A DNA stretch of 64,000 nucleotides from Methanobacterium sp. GTDB lineage: Archaea; Methanobacteriota; Methanobacteria; Methanobacteriales; Methanobacteriaceae. The translations under genes and the position numbers were made by a program. Every line of letters begins with the position of its first letter. Positions within the stretch are counted from its first letter, which is position 1. Positions 36,169-46,141 of this stretch are shown piece after piece. The notes beneath the pieces are model-generated. The model was given only the letters and a program-made list of their open reading frames with translations. It was not told the origin of the DNA and made no database searches. The stretch is taken from NCBI GenBank assembly GCA_018263005.1, contig JADFDH010000002.1:372001-436000 (forward strand), read 5' to 3'.

Positions 36169-38475
36169 TTAGTAACGTTTTCTATCCCTTAATTCCTGCA
36201 TTTTACCAGGATTCCAACCGCCAGAGGCAGATTTGGATCGGCCTACTTGTTGGACATAACCTGTGATTCGGTCATACCATTCTACTTCGGTTTGTTCACC
36301 GCAAGTGGCGCATTGATTCTGCAAACCTTTCATCAGAGTTTTACATTTGATACAGAAGCTCAGCGCGGAACTATAGGCCCAGAAACCAATATCAGATTTG
36401 CGGGCGATCTTATTGGTGAGACTCATCAGAGAATCTGGGTCGCTGTATGATTCACCCATAAACGCGTGGAATATATGACCTCCTTGGGTAAGCGGATGGA
36501 ATTTTTCTTCTATTTTGATCTTTTCCGGTAATAATACATCGGAGTTAACTGGTACATGGGAAGAGTTAGTGTAATAAGAGGCATCAGCATCTCCCTGTAC
36601 TATGATTTTGTCTTTGAATTTTTCCCGATCCAGCATAGCAAATCGATAAGCGGTTGATTCAGCAGGGGTTTGTAAAACCGTCCATCTATATCCTGTTTCT
36701 TCTTTAAGTTCACTTGCTCTTTTATTCATGTATTTTAAAATTTTCAAACCAAATTTGCGAGAATCAGGGTTATCAATCCCTTCTCCGCAGTGGTATTGGA
36801 GCATTTCGTTTAGACCGACGAATCCAAAGGATAAGGTGGCGTCTTCTATGCTGTAATATCTTTCTCCGTCAAATTCTTGGGTGAGGAATGGTAATAAGTT
36901 ATAATTTTCCAGACAGTTTATGGCCTGTTTTCTTCTAAGTAGAAGAACCTCTTCTGCCAGATGTAAATAGGAATCCAAATAATCAAATACTTCTACATCA
37001 TCCCTGGAGTCATAGGCCATCCTAGGCAGGTTAAGAGTTACGTAGGCCAGGTTACCCGTATGAAGACAGTCCCTAGACCAGTCACCAGTCCAATTATCAC
37101 CTAGAGAGGTACGACACCCCATATAGTTGGCAAGATTGCCCCGATAGTCCGGTAACATGTTTACGAAGTAAGAAGTACCATATTTTGCGGATAATTCGTG
37201 TACTAACCTTAAATCTTCTTCAAATTCATTTTTCAATACTTCATCTCTTAAAACGTAGATAGTGTTAGGGAAGAGGTGTGGTTTACCATCAGAATCACCT
37301 TGCAAGAGAATTTCGGTGAAAGCTCGTTGGAGGGTCCTGGTTTCTTCTTCGAAGTCTCCATAGGTTCCAACTAATTTTCCTTTAGGTCCGTAAGCTGGTT
37401 CGTCTTGCAGAAATTTAGGCACAGTGAACTCCATGTTTATGGAAGTAAAGGGTACCTGCGAACCTCGAGCTGCATAGGCCATGTTAAGATTGTATATGAA
37501 CATTTGCACAGCCTGTTTCACTTTTTCATAAGGCAGTCCCGCGGCGAATGGAGCCACAAATATGTTCCATAAACTCATGGCTTGGCCGCCGCTCATGTTC
37601 TGCTGGGCAGCAAGCATTATCTCTCCTGCGTGATTCATCAATGTTTCCATATGATTGGGAGGGCCGGCTACTGAAGTATGATCTCCTGTACCATCTACTT
37701 TAAGCCCATGTTTGATGAAAAGCCTTAAATCGTGTTGCAGGCAGTTTAGAGGTCTTCCTGCGAAGAATTCTAAGTCATGTATGTGTATTCCACCACCCAT
37801 ATGGGCGTCGGCTAGTTCGCTGGGCAGGATATGTAGTAATGCGTATTGTTTAAGAGCTTCGTCGGCCACGTACTTATGTACGGTCTCTGGGTTATGGATC
37901 ATATTGGCATTGTCCCGGGAACCGTTCTGTATAAGGTTGGTGATGTTATAGACTGGAATACCCAGTCTGGTGTATTTTCTTCTTAATGTTTCCAGCCCAT
38001 ATTCCACCAGTTTGGTGTTTACAATCTCCCTGATCATGGGCGCAGTGAGATACTCTACGTCCAGCTTTTTAAGTTCCTTATATACTTCAGTGGCAATTTT
38101 ATGGGCTAATCCTTTTGAAGCTCCAGTTTCTACTATTAATGTTTCTTCTATTTTTGTCTGGTCAAAGGTTTCAATGGTATCTCTTGAGGTTCTAACCCTT
38201 AGGGTGTTGGCGGTGAAATATCTTTCGGCTGCCTTCTTATCGATGTTCTTCAAGGCGTCGAATACTAGTATTTTTATTTCCTTGGTGGTCATGCCGTCAT
38301 AAGCTGCGGTGGCCACCTGGGAGGCTATTTTCTCCGCTGCCCATAGTGGAACATCCACCATAAAGCATGATTTAACTATTTTTTCATGACTGAATCTTTC
38401 AAATATCCCGTTATTTTTTAATACACAACTATGGGCTTTTGTTGGAAGAGCAGCAATAATGCGTGCGTCTTTCAT
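36169..38475 (-). CDS. nrdD: Anaerobic (class III) ribonucleoside-triphosphate reductase NrdD
   Basis: This protein of about 768 residues has an N-terminal ATP-cone (about 10-100) and the class III RNR core with NYMGCRTSLGDNW, HTGNLAYVTLNLPRMA and QTPAESTAYRFA. A C-terminal zinc site follows (CIKC and CATC), then the glycyl-radical end RITGYVQQVGRSK...GGWNPGKMQELRDRKRY. It makes dNTPs without oxygen. The start was set at the ATG 13 codons inside the longest frame, directly after GGGGAGGAT. The activase NrdG is not in the window. Confidence 0.93.
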   Translation of the reverse strand: MKDARIIAALPTKAHSCVLKNNGIFERFSHEKIVKSCFMVDVPLWAAEKIASQVATAAYDGMTTKEIKILVFDALKNIDKKAAERYFTANTLRVRTSRDTIETFDQTKIEETLIVETGASKGLAHKIATEVYKELKKLDVEYLTAPMIREIVNTKLVEYGLETLRRKYTRLGIPVYNITNLIQNGSRDNANMIHNPETVHKYVADEALKQYALLHILPSELADAHMGGGIHIHDLEFFAGRPLNCLQHDLRLFIKHGLKVDGTGDHTSVAGPPNHMETLMNHAGEIMLAAQQNMSGGQAMSLWNIFVAPFAAGLPYEKVKQAVQMFIYNLNMAYAARGSQVPFTSINMEFTVPKFLQDEPAYGPKGKLVGTYGDFEEETRTLQRAFTEILLQGDSDGKPHLFPNTIYVLRDEVLKNEFEEDLRLVHELSAKYGTSYFVNMLPDYRGNLANYMGCRTSLGDNWTGDWSRDCLHTGNLAYVTLNLPRMAYDSRDDVEVFDYLDSYLHLAEEVLLLRRKQAINCLENYNLLPFLTQEFDGERYYSIEDATLSFGFVGLNEMLQYHCGEGIDNPDSRKFGLKILKYMNKRASELKEETGYRWTVLQTPAESTAYRFAMLDREKFKDKIIVQGDADASYYTNSSHVPVNSDVLLPEKIKIEEKFHPLTQGGHIFHAFMGESYSDPDSLMSLTNKIARKSDIGFWAYSSALSFCIKCKTLMKGLQNQCATCGEQTEVEWYDRITGYVQQVGRSKSASGGWNPGKMQELRDRKRY

Positions 38476-38646
38476 TTTTTTATCCTCCCCAAAAATTATT
38501 ATAAAATTAATCAATTTTGGATTTATTTTTTCTAACTCTTTCCCCTAATTTTTCTTTTTATGAAAGTTTTTATCTACATTTTATTTGTGATAATACCATA
38601 TAAAAAACTTTTGATAGCGCTTTAGATTAAGGCAATTACATTCAGT

Positions 38647-41600
38647 TTATAGGAAAACATCAAGTGAACTCTGTTTGGATTTGTCACTTTCAAATAGAGA
38701 GTTTATACCATATTCGATGAGCTCAATTCTCTGGATTAGATAATTGTTTATGGGATATTTTTTGGAGAGATCCTTGGATATTTCCAGATATTTAACCACA
38801 GACCCTTTGGATATGCTTAGAATAAGATTCCCACCACAGGTACATTCACCAGATAACGGCATTCGTCTATATTTTTTGTTGCATTTAGTGCAGCGTACTT
38901 TTTGCCTGGAAAAGGCTCTGATATTCCCGGCCATATCAGGGAGAAAATGGGAGTTCAGCACTCCTTCCACCACTCCTTTTTGGTCCACAGCCCGTATTTT
39001 TTCGGCTAGTTTAATCTGTTCATCTACTTTTTCTTTCATAGTGGGTAGCATTTTATAAAGGGATTGTTTTGGGCCACTGTGGATGCTGGTGGTTTCATGG
39101 GAGTATATCAGCCCCTCATATTGTTCTTCAGTTCCTAATCTATTTTTAACGTTGTTTATATATGTTAGAACTTCGGATGGTTTGGTGAATTTCAGGGTTT
39201 CTTGGTACATTTCCAGGGGAAGCTGTGGCATGGTGTCTATGTTATGTGATTCATCATCTATTTCCTCGGGGTCGATCATGATGGATAAAACCAGGGGCGC
39301 GTCCATTCTGCCTCCTCGGGAGCTGGGCAGATATACTTTAGAGAAATTTAAAAGGGAATCTAATAAGAGCATTATTGAGTCTTCATCACTATCACAATTA
39401 CGTCTTTTAGCTGAATGGAAGTAAGGATGAGCATAACAGGCTGAAGCTTTGGTGAATCCGACTATTCTTCCTAAGACTCCTGCTGAGGTATGCGGAGCCA
39501 GCCCAACCACCAGATGCCCTACCAGATCTTTAGGGTCTTTCAGGTTGTAGAATCTGTCCATGCCGTAGAATTTATCCAGAAGGTCATCTACGAAATGGGA
39601 TACTCTTAGAAGATATTCAGCACATTTGTCTGAAATAACCACGTCCTGGACTTTTATCTCTACTATCTGCTCGTTATTTACTAGATCATCCCCATGGATA
39701 TCATGGGTGTATCCAATTTCTTTTAACCTTTCAACATCCACCTTAATTTCTCTGGGGATGAAATGGGTTAGGGGTAGGTTGGTGGAGTCATGTCTGATGG
39801 TGGCATCTTTGAAAGTGTAAACACCATTTTTTGCCCTTAATATTCCTTTTTCAAGGGGTTCTGGAAATTTATCTTCGGATATCATTCCTATAACTCCTTT
39901 GATTTCATCCATCTTCCTGATGCCTACATTTTTATATGCTTTTTTAAGCAGGTTGCCCAGGTTTATTTTTTTCTTTCCTGAACTGGTGAGTAAAGCTCTT
40001 CCTCCGCAAGAGGGACATATGGCTTGCATTGATCCTATTCCGCATTGGGTGCATCTACAACGGGCAATTTCTACAATGATACTTCCTTTTTTAGCAGCAT
40101 CTACAATATTACGTCTGCTGCCCCCATTGGTCCCTATGGGGAATAGTGCGTGGGGTGCGGGTTTCATCATCCTTTCCTTGGTTTTTTCAGGTCTTCCAAC
40201 TCTACCACCCAGATAGGTAGGTGCTTTAGCCATGATCTTAACTTTTGAAACCTTTTTGACGGCTTCAAGTGTTTTTAAGTTTTCTTCAAAAGGCAGGGGT
40301 TCTGGAAGAGTATTCATAAGAGCATAGGTGTCGTTTGCATCGATAATGATTTTACCGTCTTTAACAACATGTTCTACACCTAAAATTTCTAATATCCTTT
40401 TTTCCGGCGCAATATCTGCTTCAATTCTTGTTTTATCTTCGATTAAGTTCTCCTTTAGCCAGTTTCTGAGAAGGTTGATTTCCTCTATTGATGCGTCATG
40501 ATAGAAGTAGGTGAATTTGGGGTGTAAGGGGACATCATTTTTATTGGATATCTCAAATGCCTCTTTTGATGTAATCTCATCATGTTTAAAAGATTTTAAA
40601 TCCATTTTTCCATTGTTTTCTGAGGATTTTTCTAGGGTTTGGATCCACCATTCTTCACACCACCCTGCAGGTAGCAAAATATGGTTATTTCTTAAAAATT
40701 CCCCAAATGCAACCAGCATATCTCCTAAAAATAGTATTTCATCCACATTATTTTTAACTAACTTGGCTTGCTCGGTAGAATTAATCTTTAACACAGAACC
40801 ATCTTTTAATTTCACTATGGGTCCTTCTATGGAATCGCAGGGCACAACACAGTTTCCTTTACCCGGTCTTTCTATCTTCATCTGAGTTCCAACAGCCAGA
40901 AACTCCAGAATTTCCATGGTTGCTGGGTGAATACCCATTGCTGCAAGGCCACTGTCTCTAGATCTACCATATCTTAACCGGAAACCGCCTTTAGCCTGGG
41001 GGTATGCTAATACAGGTCTTCCTCCAATTATATCCTGCATATATTTATCATCAACTTTAGAGCTTTCACCCTCATTTTTTTCGCTTTCCGTGGTTTTAGA
41101 GAATTTTTCCAGCCAGTACCATCCTTTAATATCCAGTTTTTTAGCGTATTTTCTTACTTTAGGTGCTTTTTGTATAACACCTTCGACCATAGCCAGGAGA
41201 GCCCCTCCTCTAAGCTGATTAGTCTCCACTCTTTCCAGATCCCTATGGGAAACCTCAACATGGTCGGTTGGTTCTCCAGTAACCTCTACTGGTATTTTTT
41301 CAGCGGCTAATCTTACTTCTTCCGGGCTGGGGGAGTACTGAAGGTTAGTGACCTCTGATTCGTATAGCTCCACTTCTTCCACATACCGCTCAATCTCTCT
41401 TTCTGAAGGTTTATAAGGATCTAGATCCAGTGAAATTCTGATATAATCTGCTATAAGTACCGCTAACGCAGCAGCAGTTCCTCCTGCGCTTCTAATTGGT
41501 CCAGCAAAGTACACTGCCAGGTACCATCCCTGGTCAAAATTTCTTTTTATCTTTAATTTGGCTATTCCCTCTAATGGGGCAGCAACCACTCCTTCGGTAA

Positions 41601-41919
41601 GAATGGACAGGGCAGTTCGTATGGCCTGTTCCGATTTAGCTTCTTTAACTTCTATACTGTCTTCTTTACCTTCTTCATCTGGTTTGGTTATTTCTTTGGT
41701 TATTTGAAATGCTACTTCTTCTCTGGAACTATCTTTTTCCATTTCTTTGATTCTTTTTGCTATACCTTCCGGACCTACCAGTCCTTCCACCCGTTCTGCT
41801 AAGTCCTTTGTAAGGGGTATTTCTGGTTCCATTTCGATGTCATACCCTTTTGCCCGGGCTTTCTTAGCAATATCATATAATTTATTAGTTTCAAATTCTA
41901 AAGTGTCGAAATATCCCAT
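38647..41919 (-). CDS. polC: DNA polymerase D large subunit DP2
   Basis: DP2 is the catalytic subunit of the euryarchaeal family D replicative polymerase. The product of about 1090 residues begins MGYFDTLEFETNKLYDIAKKARAKG, with EIPLAKDLAERVEGL-type PEIPLTKDLAERVEGLVGPEG. It carries RSAGGTAAALAVLIADY, LQYSPSPEEVRLAAEKIPVEVTGEPTDHVEVSHRDLERVETN, zinc clusters CRCTQC...CPSC and CTKC...CTC, and the active-site block NCDSDEDS. Length is normal, so no intein interrupts it. The ATG was chosen because GAGGT sits just before it. The small subunit DP1 is not nearby. Confidence 0.95.
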   Translation of the reverse strand: MGYFDTLEFETNKLYDIAKKARAKGYDIEMEPEIPLTKDLAERVEGLVGPEGIAKRIKEMEKDSSREEVAFQITKEITKPDEEGKEDSIEVKEAKSEQAIRTALSILTEGVVAAPLEGIAKLKIKRNFDQGWYLAVYFAGPIRSAGGTAAALAVLIADYIRISLDLDPYKPSEREIERYVEEVELYESEVTNLQYSPSPEEVRLAAEKIPVEVTGEPTDHVEVSHRDLERVETNQLRGGALLAMVEGVIQKAPKVRKYAKKLDIKGWYWLEKFSKTTESEKNEGESSKVDDKYMQDIIGGRPVLAYPQAKGGFRLRYGRSRDSGLAAMGIHPATMEILEFLAVGTQMKIERPGKGNCVVPCDSIEGPIVKLKDGSVLKINSTEQAKLVKNNVDEILFLGDMLVAFGEFLRNNHILLPAGWCEEWWIQTLEKSSENNGKMDLKSFKHDEITSKEAFEISNKNDVPLHPKFTYFYHDASIEEINLLRNWLKENLIEDKTRIEADIAPEKRILEILGVEHVVKDGKIIIDANDTYALMNTLPEPLPFEENLKTLEAVKKVSKVKIMAKAPTYLGGRVGRPEKTKERMMKPAPHALFPIGTNGGSRRNIVDAAKKGSIIVEIARCRCTQCGIGSMQAICPSCGGRALLTSSGKKKINLGNLLKKAYKNVGIRKMDEIKGVIGMISEDKFPEPLEKGILRAKNGVYTFKDATIRHDSTNLPLTHFIPREIKVDVERLKEIGYTHDIHGDDLVNNEQIVEIKVQDVVISDKCAEYLLRVSHFVDDLLDKFYGMDRFYNLKDPKDLVGHLVVGLAPHTSAGVLGRIVGFTKASACYAHPYFHSAKRRNCDSDEDSIMLLLDSLLNFSKVYLPSSRGGRMDAPLVLSIMIDPEEIDDESHNIDTMPQLPLEMYQETLKFTKPSEVLTYINNVKNRLGTEEQYEGLIYSHETTSIHSGPKQSLYKMLPTMKEKVDEQIKLAEKIRAVDQKGVVEGVLNSHFLPDMAGNIRAFSRQKVRCTKCNKKYRRMPLSGECTCGGNLILSISKGSVVKYLEISKDLSKKYPINNYLIQRIELIEYGINSLFESDKSKQSSLDVFL

Positions 41920-42251
41920 AATTTTACCTCTTAACAATAGAAGATATTTATTTTTAAGTTTAAATTAATAATAAATCTGATAGCTATCAAATTCACTATT
42001 AAATATTCTAATAATTGATAGGTTAGCTTTCTATTAAATTTTTTTTATTAATTATTTTGATTTTCTTAAAAATCAAGGATATTATGTTATGATGATTTCT
42101 AAATTCATATTAGATTTGAAGAATTATTACTATAGTTATAGGTTTAAAAAATCCTATATTTTATAAATCATACATGATCAAAGTTAAATAGAAACATATT
42201 CATAATCTTTAATGTGTACAATATTATCGAATAATATAATCAGGTGATTAA
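41920..42251. promoter_or_regulatory. Divergent AT-rich spacer between DP2 and Sec61-beta genes
   Basis: Roughly 330 bases of AT-rich sequence hold no ORF and must contain both promoters. An AGGTGA ribosome site for the Sec61-beta gene lies at 42242-42247. No repeat or RNA structure was recognised. Confidence 0.4.
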
Positions 42252-42413
42252 ATGGCTAAAAAAGACAAAAGGGTACTTCCTCCTAGTGGGGCTGGATTAG
42301 TCCGATACTTTGAGGAAGAAACTAAAGGACCCAAGCTCACACCCACCCAAGTGGTGGCCATGACCATTATTCTGGCGGTTTTTTGCATAGCACTGCGGTT
42401 TTCTTTCTCATAA
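42252..42413 (+). CDS. secG: Preprotein translocase Sec61-beta (SecG) subunit
   Basis: This 53-residue protein reads MAKKDKRVLPPSGAGLVRYF, EEETKGPKLTPTQVVAM, and one C-terminal membrane helix, the exact layout of archaeal Sec61-beta: a polar cytosolic tail with the PPSGAGLVRYF motif and a tail anchor. It is a small, non-essential partner of SecYE in protein export. A clear AGGTGA ribosome site precedes the ATG. As a tail-anchored protein it is a likely client of the Get3-like ATPase in this window. Confidence 0.93.
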   Translation: MAKKDKRVLPPSGAGLVRYFEEETKGPKLTPTQVVAMTIILAVFCIALRFSFS

Positions 42414-42518
42414 GACAACCCCAGAAAATGGTATATTTTAGTATATAAATATTTTATAAAAATATAAGCGGATTATTATTGAATTTTTGATTTTAAAAGA
42501 TAATTGAGGATTAATAAA

Positions 42519-43871
42519 ATGGCTATCCATCCTATAGAATACAGATACGGAACAGAAGAAATGAGAAAAGTGTGGGATAACGAAAATAAACTACAAAAAA
42601 TGCTGGAAGTGGAGGCTGCACTTGCCGAAGCAGAAGCCTCTTTGAAATTAATTCCACAAAAAGCTGCTGAAGAAATCAAAAACAAAGCAAGTACTAAATA
42701 TGTAACCACAGAACGCGTGGCAGAAATAGAAAGGGAAACCAATCATGATATAGCGTCAATTGTGAAAGCATTAGCTGAAGTATGTGAAGGAGATGCAGGT
42801 GAGTACGTACATTTCGGTGCTACATCCAACGATATTATAGATACCTCCCAATCATTACTTTTTAAAGAATCGATAGCTATTTTAAGGAAAAAGATTGTGG
42901 ATCTTACTAAAACACTTTTAAAACTGGCGGAAGAGAATAAAAAAACAGTGTGTATAGGAAGAACCCACGGACAGCACGCTTTACCCACAACTTATGGTAT
43001 GAAATTTGCATTATGGGCTGATGAACTGCACCGACAGATTCTGAGATTGGATGAAGCTGAAGGAAGGCTTTGCAGAGGAATGATGACCGGTGCAGTGGGA
43101 ACCACCGCTGCTCTGGGAACAGAGGGGCTGGCTGTACACCGGAAACTCTCAGAAAATCTGGGTTTAGAACCGGTTTTAATATCTAATCAGGTGGTTCAAA
43201 GGGACAATCACGCTGAATTAATAATGATTTTAGCTAACCTGGCAAGTACTCTGGATAAAATGGCTTTAGAGGTTAGAAATTTGCAGAGAACAGAAATAAA
43301 AGAGATTGGGGAGAGTTTTGATCCTGCGAAGCAGGTGGGAAGCAGTACCATGCCTCATAAAATGAACCCCATCACTGCAGAGAGAATATGTGGAATATCT
43401 AGGGTTATAAGAGCATATGTGATTCCGGCCCTGGAAAATAATCCGCTCTGGCATGAAAGAGACCTTACAAACTCTTCCTGTGAAAGAATAATCTTCCCAG
43501 AAGCCTTTTTACTCACAGATTATATCTTAATGCTAACACAAAAGCTATTTAATAATCTGGTTTTCTATGATGAAAATATCGAATTTAATTTGAATATCAC
43601 CAATGGTTTGATCATGGCCGAGAGAGTGATGGCTGAATTAACCCGAAAAGGAGCAGGAAGGCAAACAGCATATGCATTGGTCAGAAAATGTTCTGTAGAG
43701 GCCAATCAAAAGGATAAAAAACTTGAAGATATCATCTCTCGGGATGATGAAATTCTTAAATACCTTTCCCTGGAAAATATCTCCGAAATAATGGATCCCC
43801 ATACTTATCTGGGTTCAGCTGTTGAAATAGTGGAAAATGTGCTGGATGAATCAGATAAATGGTTTAATTAA
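42519..43871 (+). CDS. purB: Adenylosuccinate lyase
   Basis: PurB acts twice in purine synthesis, releasing fumarate from SAICAR and from adenylosuccinate. The protein of about 450 residues has the fumarase/aspartase-family signature GSSTMPHKMNP, the catalytic block GRTHGQHALPTTYGMKFALW, and FGATSNDIIDTSQ. The start was set at ATG 42519 because the TTG of the longer frame overlaps the GAGGA ribosome site. A T-rich region follows about 100 bases downstream. The fumarate released could feed the fumarate reductase seen at the left. Confidence 0.96.
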   Translation: MAIHPIEYRYGTEEMRKVWDNENKLQKMLEVEAALAEAEASLKLIPQKAAEEIKNKASTKYVTTERVAEIERETNHDIASIVKALAEVCEGDAGEYVHFGATSNDIIDTSQSLLFKESIAILRKKIVDLTKTLLKLAEENKKTVCIGRTHGQHALPTTYGMKFALWADELHRQILRLDEAEGRLCRGMMTGAVGTTAALGTEGLAVHRKLSENLGLEPVLISNQVVQRDNHAELIMILANLASTLDKMALEVRNLQRTEIKEIGESFDPAKQVGSSTMPHKMNPITAERICGISRVIRAYVIPALENNPLWHERDLTNSSCERIIFPEAFLLTDYILMLTQKLFNNLVFYDENIEFNLNITNGLIMAERVMAELTRKGAGRQTAYALVRKCSVEANQKDKKLEDIISRDDEILKYLSLENISEIMDPHTYLGSAVEIVENVLDESDKWFN

Positions 43872-43968
43872 CTACTTAGTAATAAATTTAGTTCGAATGA
43901 TTTGAAACTGTAATGATCTAAGCATCGGGTTCAATTTAATTTATTTAAGATTAAATTTCTTTAAAAGG

Positions 43969-44000
43969 CTTTTTTTATTTTAAATCTTTTTTTTTATTTT
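43969..44000 (+). terminator. T-rich terminator candidate downstream of purB
   Basis: Two T-runs (T7 and T9-10) separated by ATTTTAAATC lie about 100 bases after the purB stop and before the next promoter. T-rich tracts terminate archaeal transcription, so this is a fair composition-based call. Confidence 0.4.
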
Positions 44001-44122
44001 AAATTTATTCATATTTATCAATTTACGTAATTACTAATTTTACCAGTCTATCATCTTAAGAAAATTTAATATAGGATGTAGATTAAAAATATAATCATAA
44101 TAAACATAAAGGAGGTGAAAAA

Positions 44123-45043
44123 ATGGTAGATATCAAAGAAATCAAGTCAATAAAATTAGCACCTTTCACATTGATGAGTTCTGCAGTGAGTTCAATTTTA
44201 GCATTTATCGGAGCCTTATTATATTTGATCCTTTTTAGCATATTAGGGGCATTTATGCCTACTTTTGGTGCATCATTAGCCTGGTTAGGTGTAGCTATGG
44301 TCATCATTTTACCCATATCAGCATTTTTCATAGGTATAGCCACAAATTTCTATTCGGCATTTGTTTATAATAAATTGGTGCCTAGATTAGGCGGTGTAAA
44401 ACTGGGAATGGAAGGTAGCGATGTAGCAGAAATTCCTATATTAAATTTTGCATTAATACTAGCTGCCATCGAAACAATATGGGCTTTCATAATTGGATTA
44501 TTCCTGGCAGCAGCTATGACGCCATTAACTTCTTTCCTAAGCAGTTTGATTCCAGTGATGTCTCAGGCAATTGCTAACGCAACTAACACAACTGGTACTC
44601 CTTTGCCTACTGGGGATATTGTAGGGGCCATAGGTGTGTTTGGAGCTCTATTCTTAATCATAGGATTGCCTATAATTGTTTTTGTTGTCGGATTCATTGG
44701 CCATGCTTTAGCAGCGTTCTTCTACAACGCCATAGCAACTAAAGTTGCAAAAATTAAACTAGAGTTTGCAGCGGTATCTGGATCTACATTCGAACTTAAA
44801 ACAATACCCGTAGTGCCAGTGGCATTAGCAGTAGCAGTAGTAATGACTATATTCGGCCTAATCATGGGTCTAATAAATCTCATATCACTTAGCGCACAAG
44901 GATTTGCAGTAGCCGGAATAATGGTTCTCATATATGATATCGTAATGTACTTCGTACAGTACTTCATCATAGCAGCTTTAGCAGCGTTCTTCTACAACTT
45001 CCTGGTACCAAGAATTGGCGGAATCGAATTGGATCTTGAATAG
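44123..45043 (+). CDS. Membrane protein built of three repeated units, unknown family
   Basis: The 306-residue protein is mostly hydrophobic. The motif (S/A)AFxYN..(V)PR(L/I)GG(V/I)xL recurs three times: SAFVYNKLVPRLGGVKL (78-94), AAFFYNAIATKVAKIKLEF (198-215, degenerate) and AAFFYNFLVPRIGGIELDL (288-305). Each copy is preceded by about two membrane helices and a short start segment (IKLAPFTLM, EIPILNFAL, TIPVVPVAL), so about 100 residues repeat three times. I do not recognise the family. The ribosome site AAAGGAGGTGA is the strongest in the window, suggesting high expression. Confidence 0.7.
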   Translation: MVDIKEIKSIKLAPFTLMSSAVSSILAFIGALLYLILFSILGAFMPTFGASLAWLGVAMVIILPISAFFIGIATNFYSAFVYNKLVPRLGGVKLGMEGSDVAEIPILNFALILAAIETIWAFIIGLFLAAAMTPLTSFLSSLIPVMSQAIANATNTTGTPLPTGDIVGAIGVFGALFLIIGLPIIVFVVGFIGHALAAFFYNAIATKVAKIKLEFAAVSGSTFELKTIPVVPVALAVAVVMTIFGLIMGLINLISLSAQGFAVAGIMVLIYDIVMYFVQYFIIAALAAFFYNFLVPRIGGIELDLE

Positions 45044-45053
45044 AAAGATTCAA

Positions 45054-45075
45054 TTTTTATTTTTTTATTTTTTTT
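45054..45075 (+). terminator. T-rich terminator candidate
   Basis: A run of T5-A-T7-A-T8 follows about 10 bases after the stop of the threefold-repeat membrane protein. It is one of the strongest T-tracts in the window, typical of an archaeal terminator. Confidence 0.5.
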
Positions 45076-45146
45076 AAAATTGTTAAGAATTCTTATTTAT
45101 TCTAGTAACAATAATTATTTTTAATGCTAATAAGGAGAATTTACTA

Positions 45147-45557
45147 ATGATGAAGATTATAAAGTGCCGAAAGATCTCCAGAGGTCATGCTAAAGGTCCG
45201 GTATTATTAACTAACGATCCTCTAAGTTTTCTTGGCGGGGTTAACCCTGATACGGGAGTAATTACCGATGCACATCATGAATTATTTGGGAAAAAAATAA
45301 GCAATCAGATACTGGTAATTCCATCAGGTAAGGGATCCACAGTGGGTTCCTATATCATATATCAAATGTATAAAAACAAAACCGCGCCTTTGGCATTAAT
45401 TGCACTCGAAGCAGAACCTATAATCGCAACAGGCGCAATAATGGCGGGTATACCTATGGTAGATCATCCAGAGGAACCACTATACGAAATACTGGAAGAT
45501 GGAGATTGGGTGGAACTTGATGCTGATGAAGGACTAATTAAAATAGGAAAAAAATAA
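45147..45557 (+). CDS. Phosphomevalonate dehydratase small subunit (aconitase X swivel domain, DUF126)
   Basis: The 136-residue protein has CRKISRGHAKGPVLLTNDPLSFLGGVNPDTG, VIPSGKGSTVGSYIIYQM and EAEPIIATGAIMAGIPMVD, the marks of the small swivelling subunit of aconitase X. In archaea it forms the [4Fe-4S] phosphomevalonate dehydratase with a large subunit, in the modified mevalonate route to isoprenoid lipids. The large subunit is not in the window. Ribosome site AAGGAGA precedes the ATG pair; either ATG may start. Confidence 0.88.
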   Translation: MMKIIKCRKISRGHAKGPVLLTNDPLSFLGGVNPDTGVITDAHHELFGKKISNQILVIPSGKGSTVGSYIIYQMYKNKTAPLALIALEAEPIIATGAIMAGIPMVDHPEEPLYEILEDGDWVELDADEGLIKIGKK

Positions 45558-45583
45558 AATAATAGTTTATTTTTCGAAAAACC

Positions 45584-45997
45584 TTAATATGCCATAGGGG
45601 CTGGTTTTTTTAAGTAAACACCAATAATACCGCCAATAGCACCCAGAACAGCACCAACAAATATGGTAATAACCGTTACAAAGATTCCCATGATGATGGT
45701 GATTGTACCGGCCACCAGTCCAATATTAGTAAATATCAGTCCTATTATTGCACTTAACGCTCCGAAACCAAATATGAAAAGTAAACCAATGATCAAACCA
45801 CCAATTATTCCAGAAATTGCTCCTTCAACAGCCCCATCTTTTTCATCCATAAGAGGATATGTTTTACTGAGATAAGAGGTTAAAAGACCACCAAGTAAAG
45901 GGCCTAAAAAGAACAAGGGAAAAAAGGCTAATAAGAACACTAGGGTTAACACTGCATTTATTATTCCGCCTACTACTATGGCTTTCCAGTCAGTCAT
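45584..45997 (-). CDS. DUF5518-type hydrophobic membrane protein
   Basis: A 137-residue membrane protein with about four helices and Gly-rich turns (GPLLGGLLTSYL, GAVEGAISGIIGGLIIG, GAVLGAIGGIIGVYLKK). The layout fits DUF5518, small archaeal membrane proteins of unknown function often found in several copies. Another of the same type lies 145 bases away on the same strand. SD TTAGGAGAG precedes the ATG. Confidence 0.7.
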   Translation of the reverse strand: MTDWKAIVVGGIINAVLTLVFLLAFFPLFFLGPLLGGLLTSYLSKTYPLMDEKDGAVEGAISGIIGGLIIGLLFIFGFGALSAIIGLIFTNIGLVAGTITIIMGIFVTVITIFVGAVLGAIGGIIGVYLKKPAPMAY

Positions 45998-46141
45998 TAT
46001 GTCTCTCCTAAATGATGATTGATATCATATTTTTTTATATAATTTGAAAGGTTTAAAATTTTGTAAGTAATAAACAAATTGTCTAAAATTAAAATTAATT
46101 TAAGTCTTAGATAAGAAAAAAAGAAGATAGAAATGCGTAAT

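Noticed and set aside
38647..41919. Intein in DP2
   Set aside because: Length of about 1090 residues is that of an uninterrupted DP2, and no Hint-domain blocks were seen. NrdD and LeuRS were also checked by length and show none.
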